In this document: positions 46,128 to 57,680 of the stretch, one piece after another
Numbering within the stretch: position 1 is the stretch's first letter
How the letters are laid out: every line of letters starts with the position of its first letter
Source: Sipunculus nudus
Lineage: Eukaryota > Annelida > Sipuncula > Golfingiida > Sipunculidae
Direction: 5' to 3'
Length of the DNA: 64,000 nucleotides
Assembly: GCA_026874595.1 (NCBI GenBank)
Contig: CM049313.1
Location: forward strand, 62,995,659 to 63,059,658
The notes under the pieces: generated by a model
Told to the model about the DNA's origin: nothing
Database searches by the model: none
Seen by the model: only the letters and a program-made list of their open reading frames with translations
Program-made: the position numbers and the translations under genes

Positions 46128-48191
46128 CTAGACATTTCTTGGCACCGCAGGTGCCAGAGTATCCCCAGACATAGTAGCCCCCCCCCCCCTTTAAGAATAG
46201 ACCCCATTTTTAGCAGCATATACTGACACTTGGCATATTTATTGTTTCTTCCATCTAACAATCCACAATCTTGCTGAAGATGTTGGTCCTGTGACCTTAT
46301 CTTTTTAAAGATGTGTCCTGTGACCTTGACCTTTGACCTCATGACCCCAAAATCAATTCAGGTCTTGCTTTTCCAATGGGACATATGCAAGTCAAGTTTG
46401 AAATCTATACATCAATAAAGCAGGAATTATCAACCAGAAACTAATTTTAGAGCAGATGGCTCCATTGAACTTCACCTTTGACCTTGTGACCTCAAAATTG
46501 ATAGTGTTCTTCCTCTCTTGGCAGGAGAACTATATGTGCAAGATGGAAGAACTGAGATGAAAGGTTTGGCTGAAAATGCATCCACATCTTTTAAAAGAGG
46601 TTTCCTGTGACCTTGACCTTTGACCTCATGACCCCAAAATCAATTTTGGTCTTGCTTTTCCAATGGGACATATACAAGTCAAGTTTGAAATCCATACATC
46701 AATAAAAGCAGGAATTATCATCCAGAACTAATTTTTCGACAGATGGCTCCTGTGACCTTCACCTTTGACCTTGTGACCTCAAAATTGATAGTGTTCTTCC
46801 TCTCTTGGCAGGAGAACTATATGTGCAAAATGAAAGATCTGAGATGAAAGGTTTGGCTGAAAATGCATCCACAATCTTTTTAAAGATGTCCTGTGACCTT
46901 GACCTTTGACCTCATGACCCCAAAATCAATTTTGGTCTTGCTTTTCCAATGGGACATATACAAGTCAAGTTTGAAATCCATACATCAATAAAAGCAGGAA
47001 TTATCACCCAGGAACTAATTTTTGGACAGATGGCTCCTGTGACCTTCACCTTTGACCTTGTGACCTCAAAACTGATAGGGGTCGTCCTCTATTGGCAGAT
47101 GACTTATATTGCAAGATGAAAGGTCTGAGATGAAATGTTTGGCTTAAAATGCATCCACAATCTTTTTAAAGATGTGTCCTGTGACCTTGACCTTTGACCT
47201 CATGACCCCAAAATCAACTGGAGTCTTGCTTTTTCAATGGGACATATATAAGTCAAGTTTGAAATCAATACATCAATAAAAGCAGGAATTATCATCCAGG
47301 AACTATTTTTTGGACAGATAGCTCCTGTGGCCTTGACCTTTGACCATGTGACCCCAAAATTTATATGGATCATCCACTTTTGGTAAGTGAGCTATATATT
47401 CAAGATGGAAGACCTGGGATGAAAGTTTGGCTTGAAATGCATCCACAGTATCTTTTAAAATGCCAGTCCAGTGACCTTGACCTTTGACATCATGACCCTA
47501 GAACCTATAGGGTTCTTACTTTAGTGGTGGGCCAAACATTAGTCATGTTTGAAATCCATATGGCTATCAACACTGGAGATATTATAAGAGGTGTGTGATT
47601 TTCACCATATATGGCAATATTCAAGGTCAAGGCCACTATCATAGGAAAGGTCTTGACCCCAATTTAAATAAACATCATCCCATAACCCATACCTATGTAT
47701 ATGCATAATATAAAAGAAATCTGTCCATTAGTTTTTGATTTATAATGCTCACAGTACTGTAAGGTGGCAATTTTGGGGGTATTAAATGGCACGAAAACAA
47801 GTAAAGAATAATAGGTGGCGCCACCAGTTTCTGGAACATGACAACCCTATCCATGATTTTCCATCAACTTGATTTTGGGATAAATCCATGCAAGATTTCT
47901 TGAGATATTAAAGAATTTGTGTGATTTTCCCCAAAATTGGACCTATTCAAGGTCAAGGACACTCTTCTGGTAAAGGTCATGACCTCATTTTAAATAGGCG
48001 TCGTCCTCTTACCCATATCTATACATAAACCAAGTTTGGTAAATTTCCGTGAAATATTTTTTGGGTTATCACGCCAACAAGATTTATATGCGGCGTCGGT
48101 GGCAGCGGCGGTGGCGTCAGCGGCGGGGGTGGCGGAGGCGGGACCGGTATGAAAACATTGTATCCCCCGACTTTGTCTGGGGATACAATAA
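46128..48191 (+). mobile_element. Family C element, copy C1, inserted in the decayed LINE
   Basis: The left end is CTAGACATTTCTT with hairpin GGCACC-GCA-GGTGCC (46141-46155) and arm GTATCCCCAGACA (46159-46171). The right end carries the exact inverse TGTCTGGGGATAC (48174-48186). Removing it rejoins LINE codons as HYG-N-RYPKC, with an A|T junction and no target duplication. Read on the minus strand the element ends hairpin...CTAG before T, the canonical Helitron 3' pattern. The core has five ~287-bp units, a GGTGGCGCCACC at 47816 and a GGCGGC-rich stretch at 48088-48145. Confidence 0.87.
46300..47600. repeat. Five ~287-bp tandem units of family C, each with DR1-type motifs
   Basis: TGACCTTGACCTTTGACC recurs near 46321, 46608, 46894, 47182 and 47472. 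Each unit's second half usually has CCTTCACCTTTGACCTTGTG. On the minus strand AGGTCAAAGGTCA is a perfect direct repeat of AGGTCA with 1-bp spacing. Confidence 0.85.
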
Positions 48192-48595
48192 TAGATATCC
48201 AAAGTGTATATATAACATGCTGTTTAATCTAGATATGAATGGAAGAAGCAAAAGATGCAGCGCAGGTTTTGGATATGTGTGGATGAATCAAGAATTAGGA
48301 GACATTAGAATATTTTTGGCTAAAATAAAGGTAAGAATTATTGATATGGCAGAACAAAACAGGTCTTGTGATGTAGAAGTACATACTAAATTAAATTTAT
48401 ATGGTACTTTTAAATCCATGCTCTCAATTAATGGAGAAATATTAACTGTGTGTGACTAATACCAAGCATAAACAAGCGCTAGCCAGATTAAGATGTTCAT
48501 GTCATGATTTGATGATTGAAAAGGGAAGGTATATATACGCAAATGGATAGAGTTTGTTAGTTTTCAAGATTTGTTTGTAGAAATAAAACTTAAAA
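48192..48595 (+). pseudogene. C-terminal end and 3' tail of the decayed LINE, copy 1
   Basis: The frame continues RYPKCIYNMLFNLDMNGRSK, then FGYVWMNQELGDIRIFLAK and ends LSINGEILTVCD at 48459. This resembles the C-terminal region after the reverse transcriptase in many invertebrate LINEs. The 3' untranslated tail follows to ATAAAACTTAAA, where element D is inserted. Confidence 0.75.
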
Positions 48596-49957
48596 CTAGA
48601 TGTGTCGGAACGACACGAATGCCCCCGCCTTGGGCAAATTAGAAACATTTGTAAAATTTTGAAAATTTTTTTAAGTTCAGGAGGTGTCGTATGTCAAAAG
48701 TAGGTCAACAAGGGCAAAAAGCAAACTCGATCTGTAATGGGTCATTATCAAGCAACACACCAAAATCATGCCAGTATATGCAGGCATTGTGAAAAAAAGT
48801 CCATACATGTGCATTTTCCATAAAAATTTCTGTCTTTCATGAAATTTTCTATCTTTAGGAGCCGTAAAACAATCAAAAGTAGGTCAACCGGGATGAAACG
48901 CGAACTCGATCTGTAACTGTCATTATGTGCCCACACATAACAAATCAGGGTGGTATCTGCAGGCATTGAGGAAAAAAAGTCAGTACATATGCATTTGTTA
49001 TGAAAATTTATATTTTTCATGAAACTTTCTATGTTCAGGAGCAGTCAAATGGTCAAAAGTAGGTCAACTGAGAGAATACAAGAACTCGATCTGTAACTGG
49101 TCATTATCTGCCTACACACCAAAAATCAGGCCCGTATCTGCAGGCACTGCGAAAAAAAGTCCATACATATGCACCTTTTTATGAAATTTTCTATGTTAGA
49201 GCACCGTCAAATGGTCAAAAATAGGTCAACTGGGACAAAACGTGAAATTGATCTGTAACTGGTCATTATCTGTCCACACACCAAAAATCAGGCCAATATC
49301 TGCAGGTATTGTGAAAAAAAGTCTGTACATGTGTATTTGTCATGAAAATTTATGTTTTACATGAAATTTTCTATGTTCAGGAGCCGTAAAACAGTCAAAA
49401 GTAGGTCAACCAGGACGAAATGCGAACTCAATCTGTAACTGGTCAATATCTGGCCACACACCAAAAATCAGGCCAATATCTGCAGGCATTGCGAAAAAAA
49501 GTCCGTACATGTGTATTTGTCATGATATTTCATATTTTTCATGAAATTTTCTATGTTCAGGAGCCGTAAAATGGTCAAAAGTAGGTCAACCAGGACGAAA
49601 CACAAACTCAATCTGTAACAGGTCTATATCTGCCCACACACCAAAAATCAGGCCAATATCTGCAGGCATTGCGAAAAAAAGTCTGTACATGTGTATCTTT
49701 CATGAATATTTCTATTTTTCATGAAATTTTCTATGTTCGTACAACGGTCAAAAGTAGGTCAACCGGGACGAAACGCGAACTCGATCTGTAACTGGTCTAT
49801 ATTTGCCCACACACCAAAAATCAGGCCAATATCTGCAGGCATTGCGAAAAAAAGTCCGTACAACTGTTTGATTTCGGAATGACGGAATGACAGAATGATG
49901 GAATGACGGACATGGGTAAAACTATATGCCCCGGCCACTTTGTGGCGGGGGCATAAA
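48596..49957 (+). mobile_element. Family D element with seven ~180-bp tandem units
   Basis: The left end is CTAGAT with hairpin GTGTCG-GAA-CGACAC (48602-48616) and arm ATGCCCCCGCC (48619-48629). The right end carries the inverse GGCGGGGGCAT (49944-49954) and AAA. On the minus strand it ends hairpin-AT-CTAG, the standard Helitron 3' terminus. Units marked by AAAAGTAGGTCAAC recur at about 48701, 48880, 49060, 49222, 49402, 49582 and 49755. A short GGAATGAC-type microsatellite (49876-49910) precedes the right end. It lacks the GGTGGCGCCACC palindrome. Confidence 0.87.
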
Positions 49958-50184
49958 AACGCTGTTTAGTTTATACGCTGTTAAATTTATATGGTACTTT
50001 TAAATCCATTCTCTCAATTAATGGAGAAATATTAACTGTGTGTGACTAATACAAAGCATAAACAAGCGCTAGCCAGATTAAGATGTTCATGTCATGATTT
50101 GATGATTGAAAAGGGAAGGTATATATACGCAAATGGATAGAGTTTGTTAGTTTTCAAGATTTGTTTGTAGAAATAAAACTTAAA
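49958..50184 (+). repeat. Second copy of the decayed LINE's 3' tail
   Basis: About 200 bp from AAATTTATATGGTACTTT to ATAAAACTTAAA repeat 48391-48595 nearly exactly. They follow AACGCTGTTTAGTTTATACG, the tail sequence displaced by element D. The tail was therefore duplicated in tandem, and element A4 sits at the corresponding position of this copy. Confidence 0.85.
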
Positions 50185-53100
50185 CAAGTGACCCATGGGT
50201 CATGGCGCTCAGCTGACTGGGAAGAGATTCGCAAAAGGAAATTTTATCATCAGAATGGTAGTATATACCCATTCAACTGAAGCATCAAACAGATTAACCA
50301 ACAGGCCAAGATTTAGTCTGTATTTATATATCTCAAAAATAGAGAAAAATGTGTAAACTTTTAAAACTAGAATACGGGTAACTGACAAGTGACTACATGT
50401 ATCTGCCAAAATCGGATAGTGAGGCATGGATTGAGTGGCAAGGGGAAATAGAGTGAGGTATGATGCATATTAGCATGGATGTCTGCAGCCTAAATGTGTA
50501 TGTAGGTTGTGCCACCTACCACAAATCCAGAAAGCTGTCCAAGTTGTATACACCTGCAAAATTTTAGGCAGAAAAGTCAAACCACTACATGTATATGAGC
50601 GATTTTTGCCCATGGCAGACAAACAGACAAACACTGTGCAAAAATCTTTGCAGGTAACCCCTCCAGTTTTGTGTATGATAAAGACCTATGTGAGATCTAA
50701 ACACATGCACAATTTTGGCCCAATCGGTCAAATGGTTCCTGAGATATGAGCTTGGATGTGTCCAGCGTTAACTAGAATGTAGGTGGCGCCACCTGTCATA
50801 AAATCAAGAAAGCTGTCCACGATGTATAAACCTGCAAAATTTTAGGCAGTTATGTCGAACCACTACAGAGAAATGAGTAATTTTAGGCCACGGCAGACTA
50901 ACAGACAGACGCTGTGCAAACATTGTTACAGGTGGCGCCACCATTTTTTGTGTATGTTACAGAGCTATCAAAGGGCTACATTTATATAAATTTTATTTCC
51001 TGATCGGTCAAACGGTTCCCGAGATATAAGCTTGGATGTCATCAGCGTGAACGTGAACGTAGGTGGCGCCACCTGTCATAAAATCAAGAAAGCTATCCTG
51101 GATGTATACACATGACGAATTTCAGGTGAATTAGTCAATTCACTGCAGAGATATGAGTGATTTTAACCCAAGGCAGATGAACAGATGGACACTGTGCAAA
51201 CATGGTTACAGGTGGCGCCACCATTTTTTGTGTATGTTATAAAGCAATCCAAGGGCTACATTTGTATCAATTTTATTTCCTGATCGGTCAAACGATTCCC
51301 GAGATATGAGGGTTTATGAGTGGAAACAGACCCACAAATGGACACTGGATAGAGAGGAAAGGTCAGAGGTCAATGCAAATTGGTTAGGCACCAGTTCACA
51401 TGTGACCCGATAATAGGTGTAAGTTTGGGAAAAATCGGTCCATTAGTCTCCGAGGAGCTCTCTGGAAACGAACGCCGCTGCGGCGGAGGAACTCGGTCAA
51501 AAACATAGTATCCGCAAAACTTCGTTTTGGCGGATACAAAAATACAGGTGGCTCCACCAGTCTGCAGAAACTAATAAAAACACTTAATGGTCAATATCCA
51601 TGCAAAAAATCATGGTGATCTCTGCATTAGTTGTTCAGATACTTCAGTTTTTGTATCAAATTGTCCATTATTCTGAGGGATACTTCGGAGTCCTATAGCT
51701 TGAAGGATATGGGTAACAGAGACCTAATTTCAAGTTTCCACAGGCACCTTTCATGGGCCTCCTTGCATGACAAGAATGAAGATTCTAGGTCCAGTTGTTG
51801 CGATTTGTACCCTGTTGACAGATAACCACATCTTTAAAGGTCTCAAAAAAAAGAAAAAAATTTGTAAAAATTTGAAAAAAAAAAAGAGGTGTCACACCCA
51901 GTCTGCAGAAACTGATGGAATACCTCATGATCAATATGTATGCCTAAAATCATGACCATCAGTGTTGTAGTTATTGAAATACTGCAGTTTTTGTATCAAA
52001 TTTTCCATTATTCTGGGGGGGGGGTATTTTGGACCCATACAGCTTAAAGAATATGGGTAACAGAGACCTAATTTCAAGTTTCCATGGAGACTTTTCATGG
52101 GTCTCCCTGTGTGTCAAGAATGAAGATTCTTGGTCCAGTTTTTATGATTTGTGCCCTGTTAACATATGTTCATATCTTCAAAGGTCTCAAAAATACAGAA
52201 AAATTTCGTAAAAGAAAACGAACAAATACAGGTGGTGCCACCAGTCTGCAGAAACTTATGAAACACTCCATGATCAATATCCATGCAAACAATTATGGTT
52301 ATCTCTGCATTAGTTGTTCAGATACTTTAGCTTTTGTATCAAATTTTCCATTATTCTGAGCTGTACTTTGGAGTGCCATAGCTCAAAGGATATGGGTAAC
52401 AGAGACCAAATTTCAGGTTTCCATGGAGACTTATCATGGGTCTCCCTGTGTGTCAAGAAGGAAGATTCTAGGTCCAGTCGTTACAATTTGTACCCTGTTG
52501 ACAGATAACTACATCCTTAAAGGTCTGAAAAATGGAGAAAACAATTCGTGAACATTGAAAAATACAGGTGGCGCCACCAGTCTGCACAAACTGATGAAAC
52601 ATCTCATGATCAATATGTATGTCGAAAATCATGACCATCAGTGATGTAGTTAATGAGATATTGAAGTTTTTGTATGAAATTTTGACTATTCTGGGGGGTA
52701 ATTTTGGGCCCCATAGCTCGAAGGATATGGGTAACAGAGACCTAATTCTGGTTTCCATGGAGACTTTTCATAGGTCTCTCAGTGTGTCGAAAATGAAGAT
52801 TCTAGGTCCAGTCGTTACGATTTGTGCCACGCTAACAGATGACAGCATCCTCAAAGGTCTCAAAAATAGAGGAAAAAATCGTAAAAAATCAAACAGTACA
52901 GGTGGCGCCACCAGTCTGCAGGAACTGATCGAACATCTCATGATCAATATGTATGCCAAAAATGAAGACCATCAGTGATGTAGTTATTAGATATTGAAGT
53001 TTTTGTATGAAATTTTTTACTATTCTGGGGGGTACTTTGGGGCCCCATAGCTCAAAGGATATGGGTAACAGAGACCTAATTTCTGGTTTCCAAGGAGATT

Positions 53101-54599
53101 TTTCATGGAACTCTCAGTGTGTCAAGAATTAAGATTCTAAGTCCAGTCTTTATGATTTGTGCCTTGTTAACAGATGTTCACATTTTTAAAGATCTCAAAA
53201 ATAGAGAAAAAAATTCGTAAAAAAATAAAAAAATACAGGTGGCGCCACCAGTCTGCAGGAAGTGATGTAACATCTCATGATCAATATGTATGCCAAAAAT
53301 CATGACCATCAGTCAAGTAGTTAATGAGATATTGAAGTTTTTGTATGAAATTTTTGACTTTTCTGGGGGGTACTTTGGGGCCACATAGCTCGAAGGATAT
53401 GGGTAACAGAGACCAAATTTCAGGTTTCCATGGAGACTTATCATGGGTCTCCCTGTGTGTCAAGAACGAAGATTCTAGGTCAAGTTGTTACAATTTGTAC
53501 CCTGTTGACAGATAACTACATCCTTAAAGGTCTCAAAAATGGAGAAAACAATTCGTGAACATTGAAAAATAAAGGTGGCGCCACCAGTCTGCACAAACTG
53601 ATGAAACATCTCATGATCAATATGTATGTCAAAAATCATGACCATCAGTGATGTAGTTAATGAGATATTGAAGTTTTTGTATGAAATTTTTGACTATTCT
53701 GGGGTGTAATTTTGGGCCCCATAGCTCGAAGGATATGGGTAACAGAGACCTAATTTCTGGTTTCCATGGAGACTTTTCATAGGTCTCTCAGTGTGTCGAA
53801 AATGAAGATTCTAGGTCCAGTCGTTACGATTTGTGCCACGCTAACAGATGACAGCATCCTCAAAGGTCTCAAAAATAGAGGAAAAAATCGTAAAAAACCA
53901 AACAGTACAGGTGGCGCCACCAGTCTGCAGGAACTGATCGAACATCTCATGATCAATATGTATGCCAAAAATGAAGACCATCAGTGATGTAGTTATTGAG
54001 ATATTGAAGTTTTTGTATGAAATTTTTTACTATTCTGGGGGGTACTTTGGGGCCCCATAGCTCAAAGGATATGGGTAACAGAGACCTAATTTCTGGTTTC
54101 CAAGGAGATTTTTCATGGACCTCTCAGTGTGTCAAGAATTAAGATTCTAAGTCCAGTCTTTATGATTTGTGCCTTGTTAACAGATGTTCACATTTTTAAA
54201 GGTCTCAAAAATAGAGAAAAAAATTCGTAAAAAATCGAAAAATACAGGTGGCGCCACCAGTCTGCAGGAAGTATGGTAAAATCTCATGATCAATATGTAT
54301 GCCAAAAATCATGACCATCAGTCAAGTAGTTAATGAGATATTGAAGTTTTTGTATGAAATTTTTGACTTTTCTGGGGGGTACTTTGGGGCCACATAGCTC
54401 GAAGGATATGGGTAACAGAGACCTAATTTCTGGTTTCCAAGGAGATTTTTTATGGACCTCTCAGAATCCCAAGTAACAAGGTTCTAGGTCCAGCGGTTAC
54501 GATTTATGCCTGGTTAACGGACGGACAGACGGACAGACGGACGACGGACAAAGAGTGATCGCTATAGCTCAGATGACTTTCAGTCAGCTGAGCTAAAAA
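50185..54599 (+). mobile_element. Family A element, copy A4 (contains E2), with ~336-bp core units
   Basis: The left end is CAAGTGACCCATGGGTCAT, then GGCGCTCAGCTGAC. The right end is a GGACAGACGGACAGACGG microsatellite (54520-54548) and CAGTCAGCTGAGCTAAAAA. The core has about nine units starting ACAGGTGGCGCCACCAGTCT. The palindrome falls at 52567, 52901, 53238, 53574, 53910 and 54247, a 334-337 bp period. A three-unit block of about 1,008 bp has itself been duplicated: the variant CACGCTAACAGATGACAGC is at 52828 and 53838. Short open frames here are repeats, not genes. Confidence 0.87.
50367..51542 (+). mobile_element. Family E element, copy E2, inserted in A4
   Basis: The left end is CTAGAATACGGGTAACTG, with arm GTATCTGCC (50399-50407). 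The right end is a stem GTATCCGCAAAAC...GTTTTGGCGGATAC (51508-51537) and AAAAA. Outside sequence rejoins as TTTTAAAA|TACAGGTGG, which is intact in A1 (25134-25146 region), so the junction is A|T without duplication. The core has paired GGTGGCGCCACC palindromes (50783, 50933, 51061, 51211). Confidence 0.85.
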
Positions 54600-57159
54600 A
54601 CGCTGTTTAGTTGTACATTTACGATAACATTTTAAAAGAATGTACCCTGATAATTAAATATGATCTGCCCCTGATAATTAAATATAATCCGCCCCTGGAA
54701 ATTCAGGGGTTTATTTCAGTGCTTATATGGAAATGTCCATAAGCTCATTAATACAAACAACAGATATTTTCGCACTAAGAACAATAAATCTGTACATTAT
54801 TTTTAAGCGCGAAGCAACATACACATTGTATGATGAAATAACTAAATGTTTATACAGTGAACCCATACTACATAAGTAGTACCCCCCTCCCCCCCCCCCC
54901 CCCCATTGCCCTCCCCCACCTTCTCCTTTATTAATCAAAGGAGACATCGACGAGATGTGAATTGAGAATAGTGATTATACCTTACTTTAAAACAGAGGAT
55001 TTATGTCATATTTAACAAGAAATAAACTTCAGTTAACTACATGTCGTTGAATGGCAAATAGTCATCTTTTAATTACAAATGTTTACATTAATGAGATCAC
55101 AAAGGTAATTTTACATTTCTCATGATGATGTTGATTAAATAGAACCAAATATTCCAAAATTTTACCCTATATATAAGGAATGTATAATATGTATTGTAAC
55201 TATAATGATCTTCTGTGTATTTTTCATATAAATTTAAGCACCCGAAATTTAACATAGGATCTGCCCCCATTACACTTAGAAGATTTGGTGGAACTAATAA
55301 AAAAATGAAAATGTAATATCTAAACTTCATCTCCACCAAATTTGGTACTTTTATCACAATTTGAACAATTCTTCTGTATTTTGCCGTTAACCGCTGCACT
55401 ACAATAAGCAAAGCAATAATCATGGAAATCTATTCAATAAATATTGAGATACTGGAGCTTTTGTATCCAACTTCTAATTATTCTGGGGTACACAAACAAG
55501 CTCCATTACTCAAAGAATATAGGTCACAGTGACCTAATTTCAGGTTTCCAAAGAGATTTTCCAAGGATCTCCAAGGATGTGAAGTAAGAATGTGATGTGG
55601 TGGTAAGAAGTTACTAGGTCCAACAGTTATGAATTGTGCAGTGTAAACAGACTGCTGGACAACTGGACGGAAGATGGAAAACAGTGTGTTGCCTTTTGAC
55701 ATACAGTGATCCAGTTTGAAATACACAAGCTGCTATCATATTTCAGCTGATATCAATGTAAGTAAGCTGAGCTACTATTGCTCTCATAAATTCCTACCCA
55801 CAAATTAAATTTTCTAATTCCCTTTCTTACTATGATATTGGCAAAGTAGTGTTCTTAAGAAATTGTCACAATTCTGATTTTTTGCCTTCACTATTCTTAC
55901 AATATAGTATAGTTTAAGTGCTGGAAATAACAGATTTTAATACATGGACAGTCTCATAAAGCAGACGTACCTTAAATATTTCTGTATATACTGGGCACAG
56001 CACAAATGCATGAAGAATAAGTACTGGTATTAAGGTTTAGTTATTGACAGTCAGCTTAGCTGGGGTAAGCATGTGAATATGTTATGAACAAAAGTAAATA
56101 CTCGTTTCTTTTTTCTACGTAAATTAAGACCTTTTGAGGTCGAGTCTGATTTGTATAATTTGTTTTATTGTGTTCTATTGTACAAAATGGTATCAATTTT
56201 GGTATTGTTTGCTGCGGTGGTAACAACACAAAACAGAATACGAATAAACTGGACAAGTTCATAATGGGAATGGTAGTTGGTAGGAAACTTATTAACATCA
56301 CATTAAAGTATCAAATCAAACTGAAGGCAAAACTTTGCTGTATCATGGCAGACAATACACATCCACTTTGACTTTGTTTTGATGAACTGCGGATCAAGGG
56401 AAGTGGACATCTTAGCAAGCCAAAACACAGCATTATAAAAATTCCTTTTTACATTGTGCCATATCTGTATACAATGAGCTTTTTACTCGCTAGATATATT
56501 TTCCCTTTTTGCTTGAGTTAAATCTTAATATGCAGCACTCCATCTGTGCTTTATGTGTTTTATGTGTTCGTCGATGCATGATAGGAATTTTATTTATTTT
56601 CCTATACCTAATAAGTAATGCATGTTTTTTTTGTATCCAGTCATGATTAGTACTATTTTATAGTGCTTTACAGTAAATTCTGGTGTATTTTAGTCAGGCT
56701 TATTACAGTTATTAATATTTTCTTTTTTTATATTGTGTGGACACAATGTAATTTTCCAGCCTGGGATTAATAAAGTATATCTTATCTGATCTTAAATAAT
56801 TTATAATAATATTTGCACAAAGCCCAGGGTGCCTACATAAGAGAGGGCAAAGTTCTAACTATCAGGGGGCTGTCAGCCTCATCACCAGGCTGCTCCTGTA
56901 TCATGATCAGTCAGGCTGTCTGCTAGACTGCTGCTCTCTGCTTATCAAGACCTGCAGGCCTGGTACAATCAGCTGAACCATACAGAAACAGACTCAACAG
57001 CCATGTCCTGTGATCAAATTATACACATCTGCTGATTGGATGCTATATATGAACTTAAATTGCTGAGCACATTTTACTGACACATGCAGCCGAGCTAAAA
57101 CCTAGAAATTTATTATATTTAAGAGGCCTATTCAGATATCGGAGGCCTATTTACCAAAG
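54600..57159. other. AT-rich stretch beyond A4 with decayed element pieces
   Basis: LINE tail sequence (CGCTGTTTAGTTGTACATT) resumes at 54600. A long C-run lies at about 54884-54904. At 55400-55790 a decayed family A-like unit ends AAGTAAGCTGAGCTACTA. No gene was recognised. Confidence 0.5.
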
Positions 57160-57680
57160 AGGATTCCTTGAACCTTTCCTGACACCACTGAACACAGGCT
57201 GTTCATTTTGTTTATATCCATGTGTTTATAACATGTGGGGTGGACAACAAGTAGTGGCAAGTCAGACAAACCATAGTTTTGCATATAGCATACTGCAGGT
57301 GCTGGGTAGTTACCTTTCAGCTTCCACACATATGCAACCAACTACCTTCAGTTACTGTATATTCTCTATCAAAATCTGAGTGCAGCTTAATTTAGAAAAC
57401 AGGTGCTGTAAAATCTTCAAATTTTTGCTCAACTCACACTGTGGCTTTAAACAGCTGATTCTTTTGAAGTCATCATTGTGATATGGTACGTTTTTTTTTA
57501 TGTTTGTCAACATGGGTGCATATATCATATTTACTAATAGCTTGTTGATACACAAAGTCATACAGCCATCACTGAGGCATTATAAAAACCTGTCTTGCAG
57601 GAATTACCTACAGTTCAATAATATACACAGAGTAAGCCAGAAATCATGTCAATTCTGCAGATAAGGCAGGTGAATAGCTG
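57160..57680. repeat. Dispersed repeat, copy 2
   Basis: It shares ordered blocks with 24064-24460, including TTTTGTTTATATCCATGTGT and CTGCAGATAAGGCAGGTGAA. It is more diverged, with a different middle. Confidence 0.6.

Noticed and set aside
51631-53987. Several short plus/minus open frames with repeated KDMGNRDLIS- or RLVAPPVLF-type text
   Set aside because: They recur once per 336-bp family A unit and are repeats read in frame.
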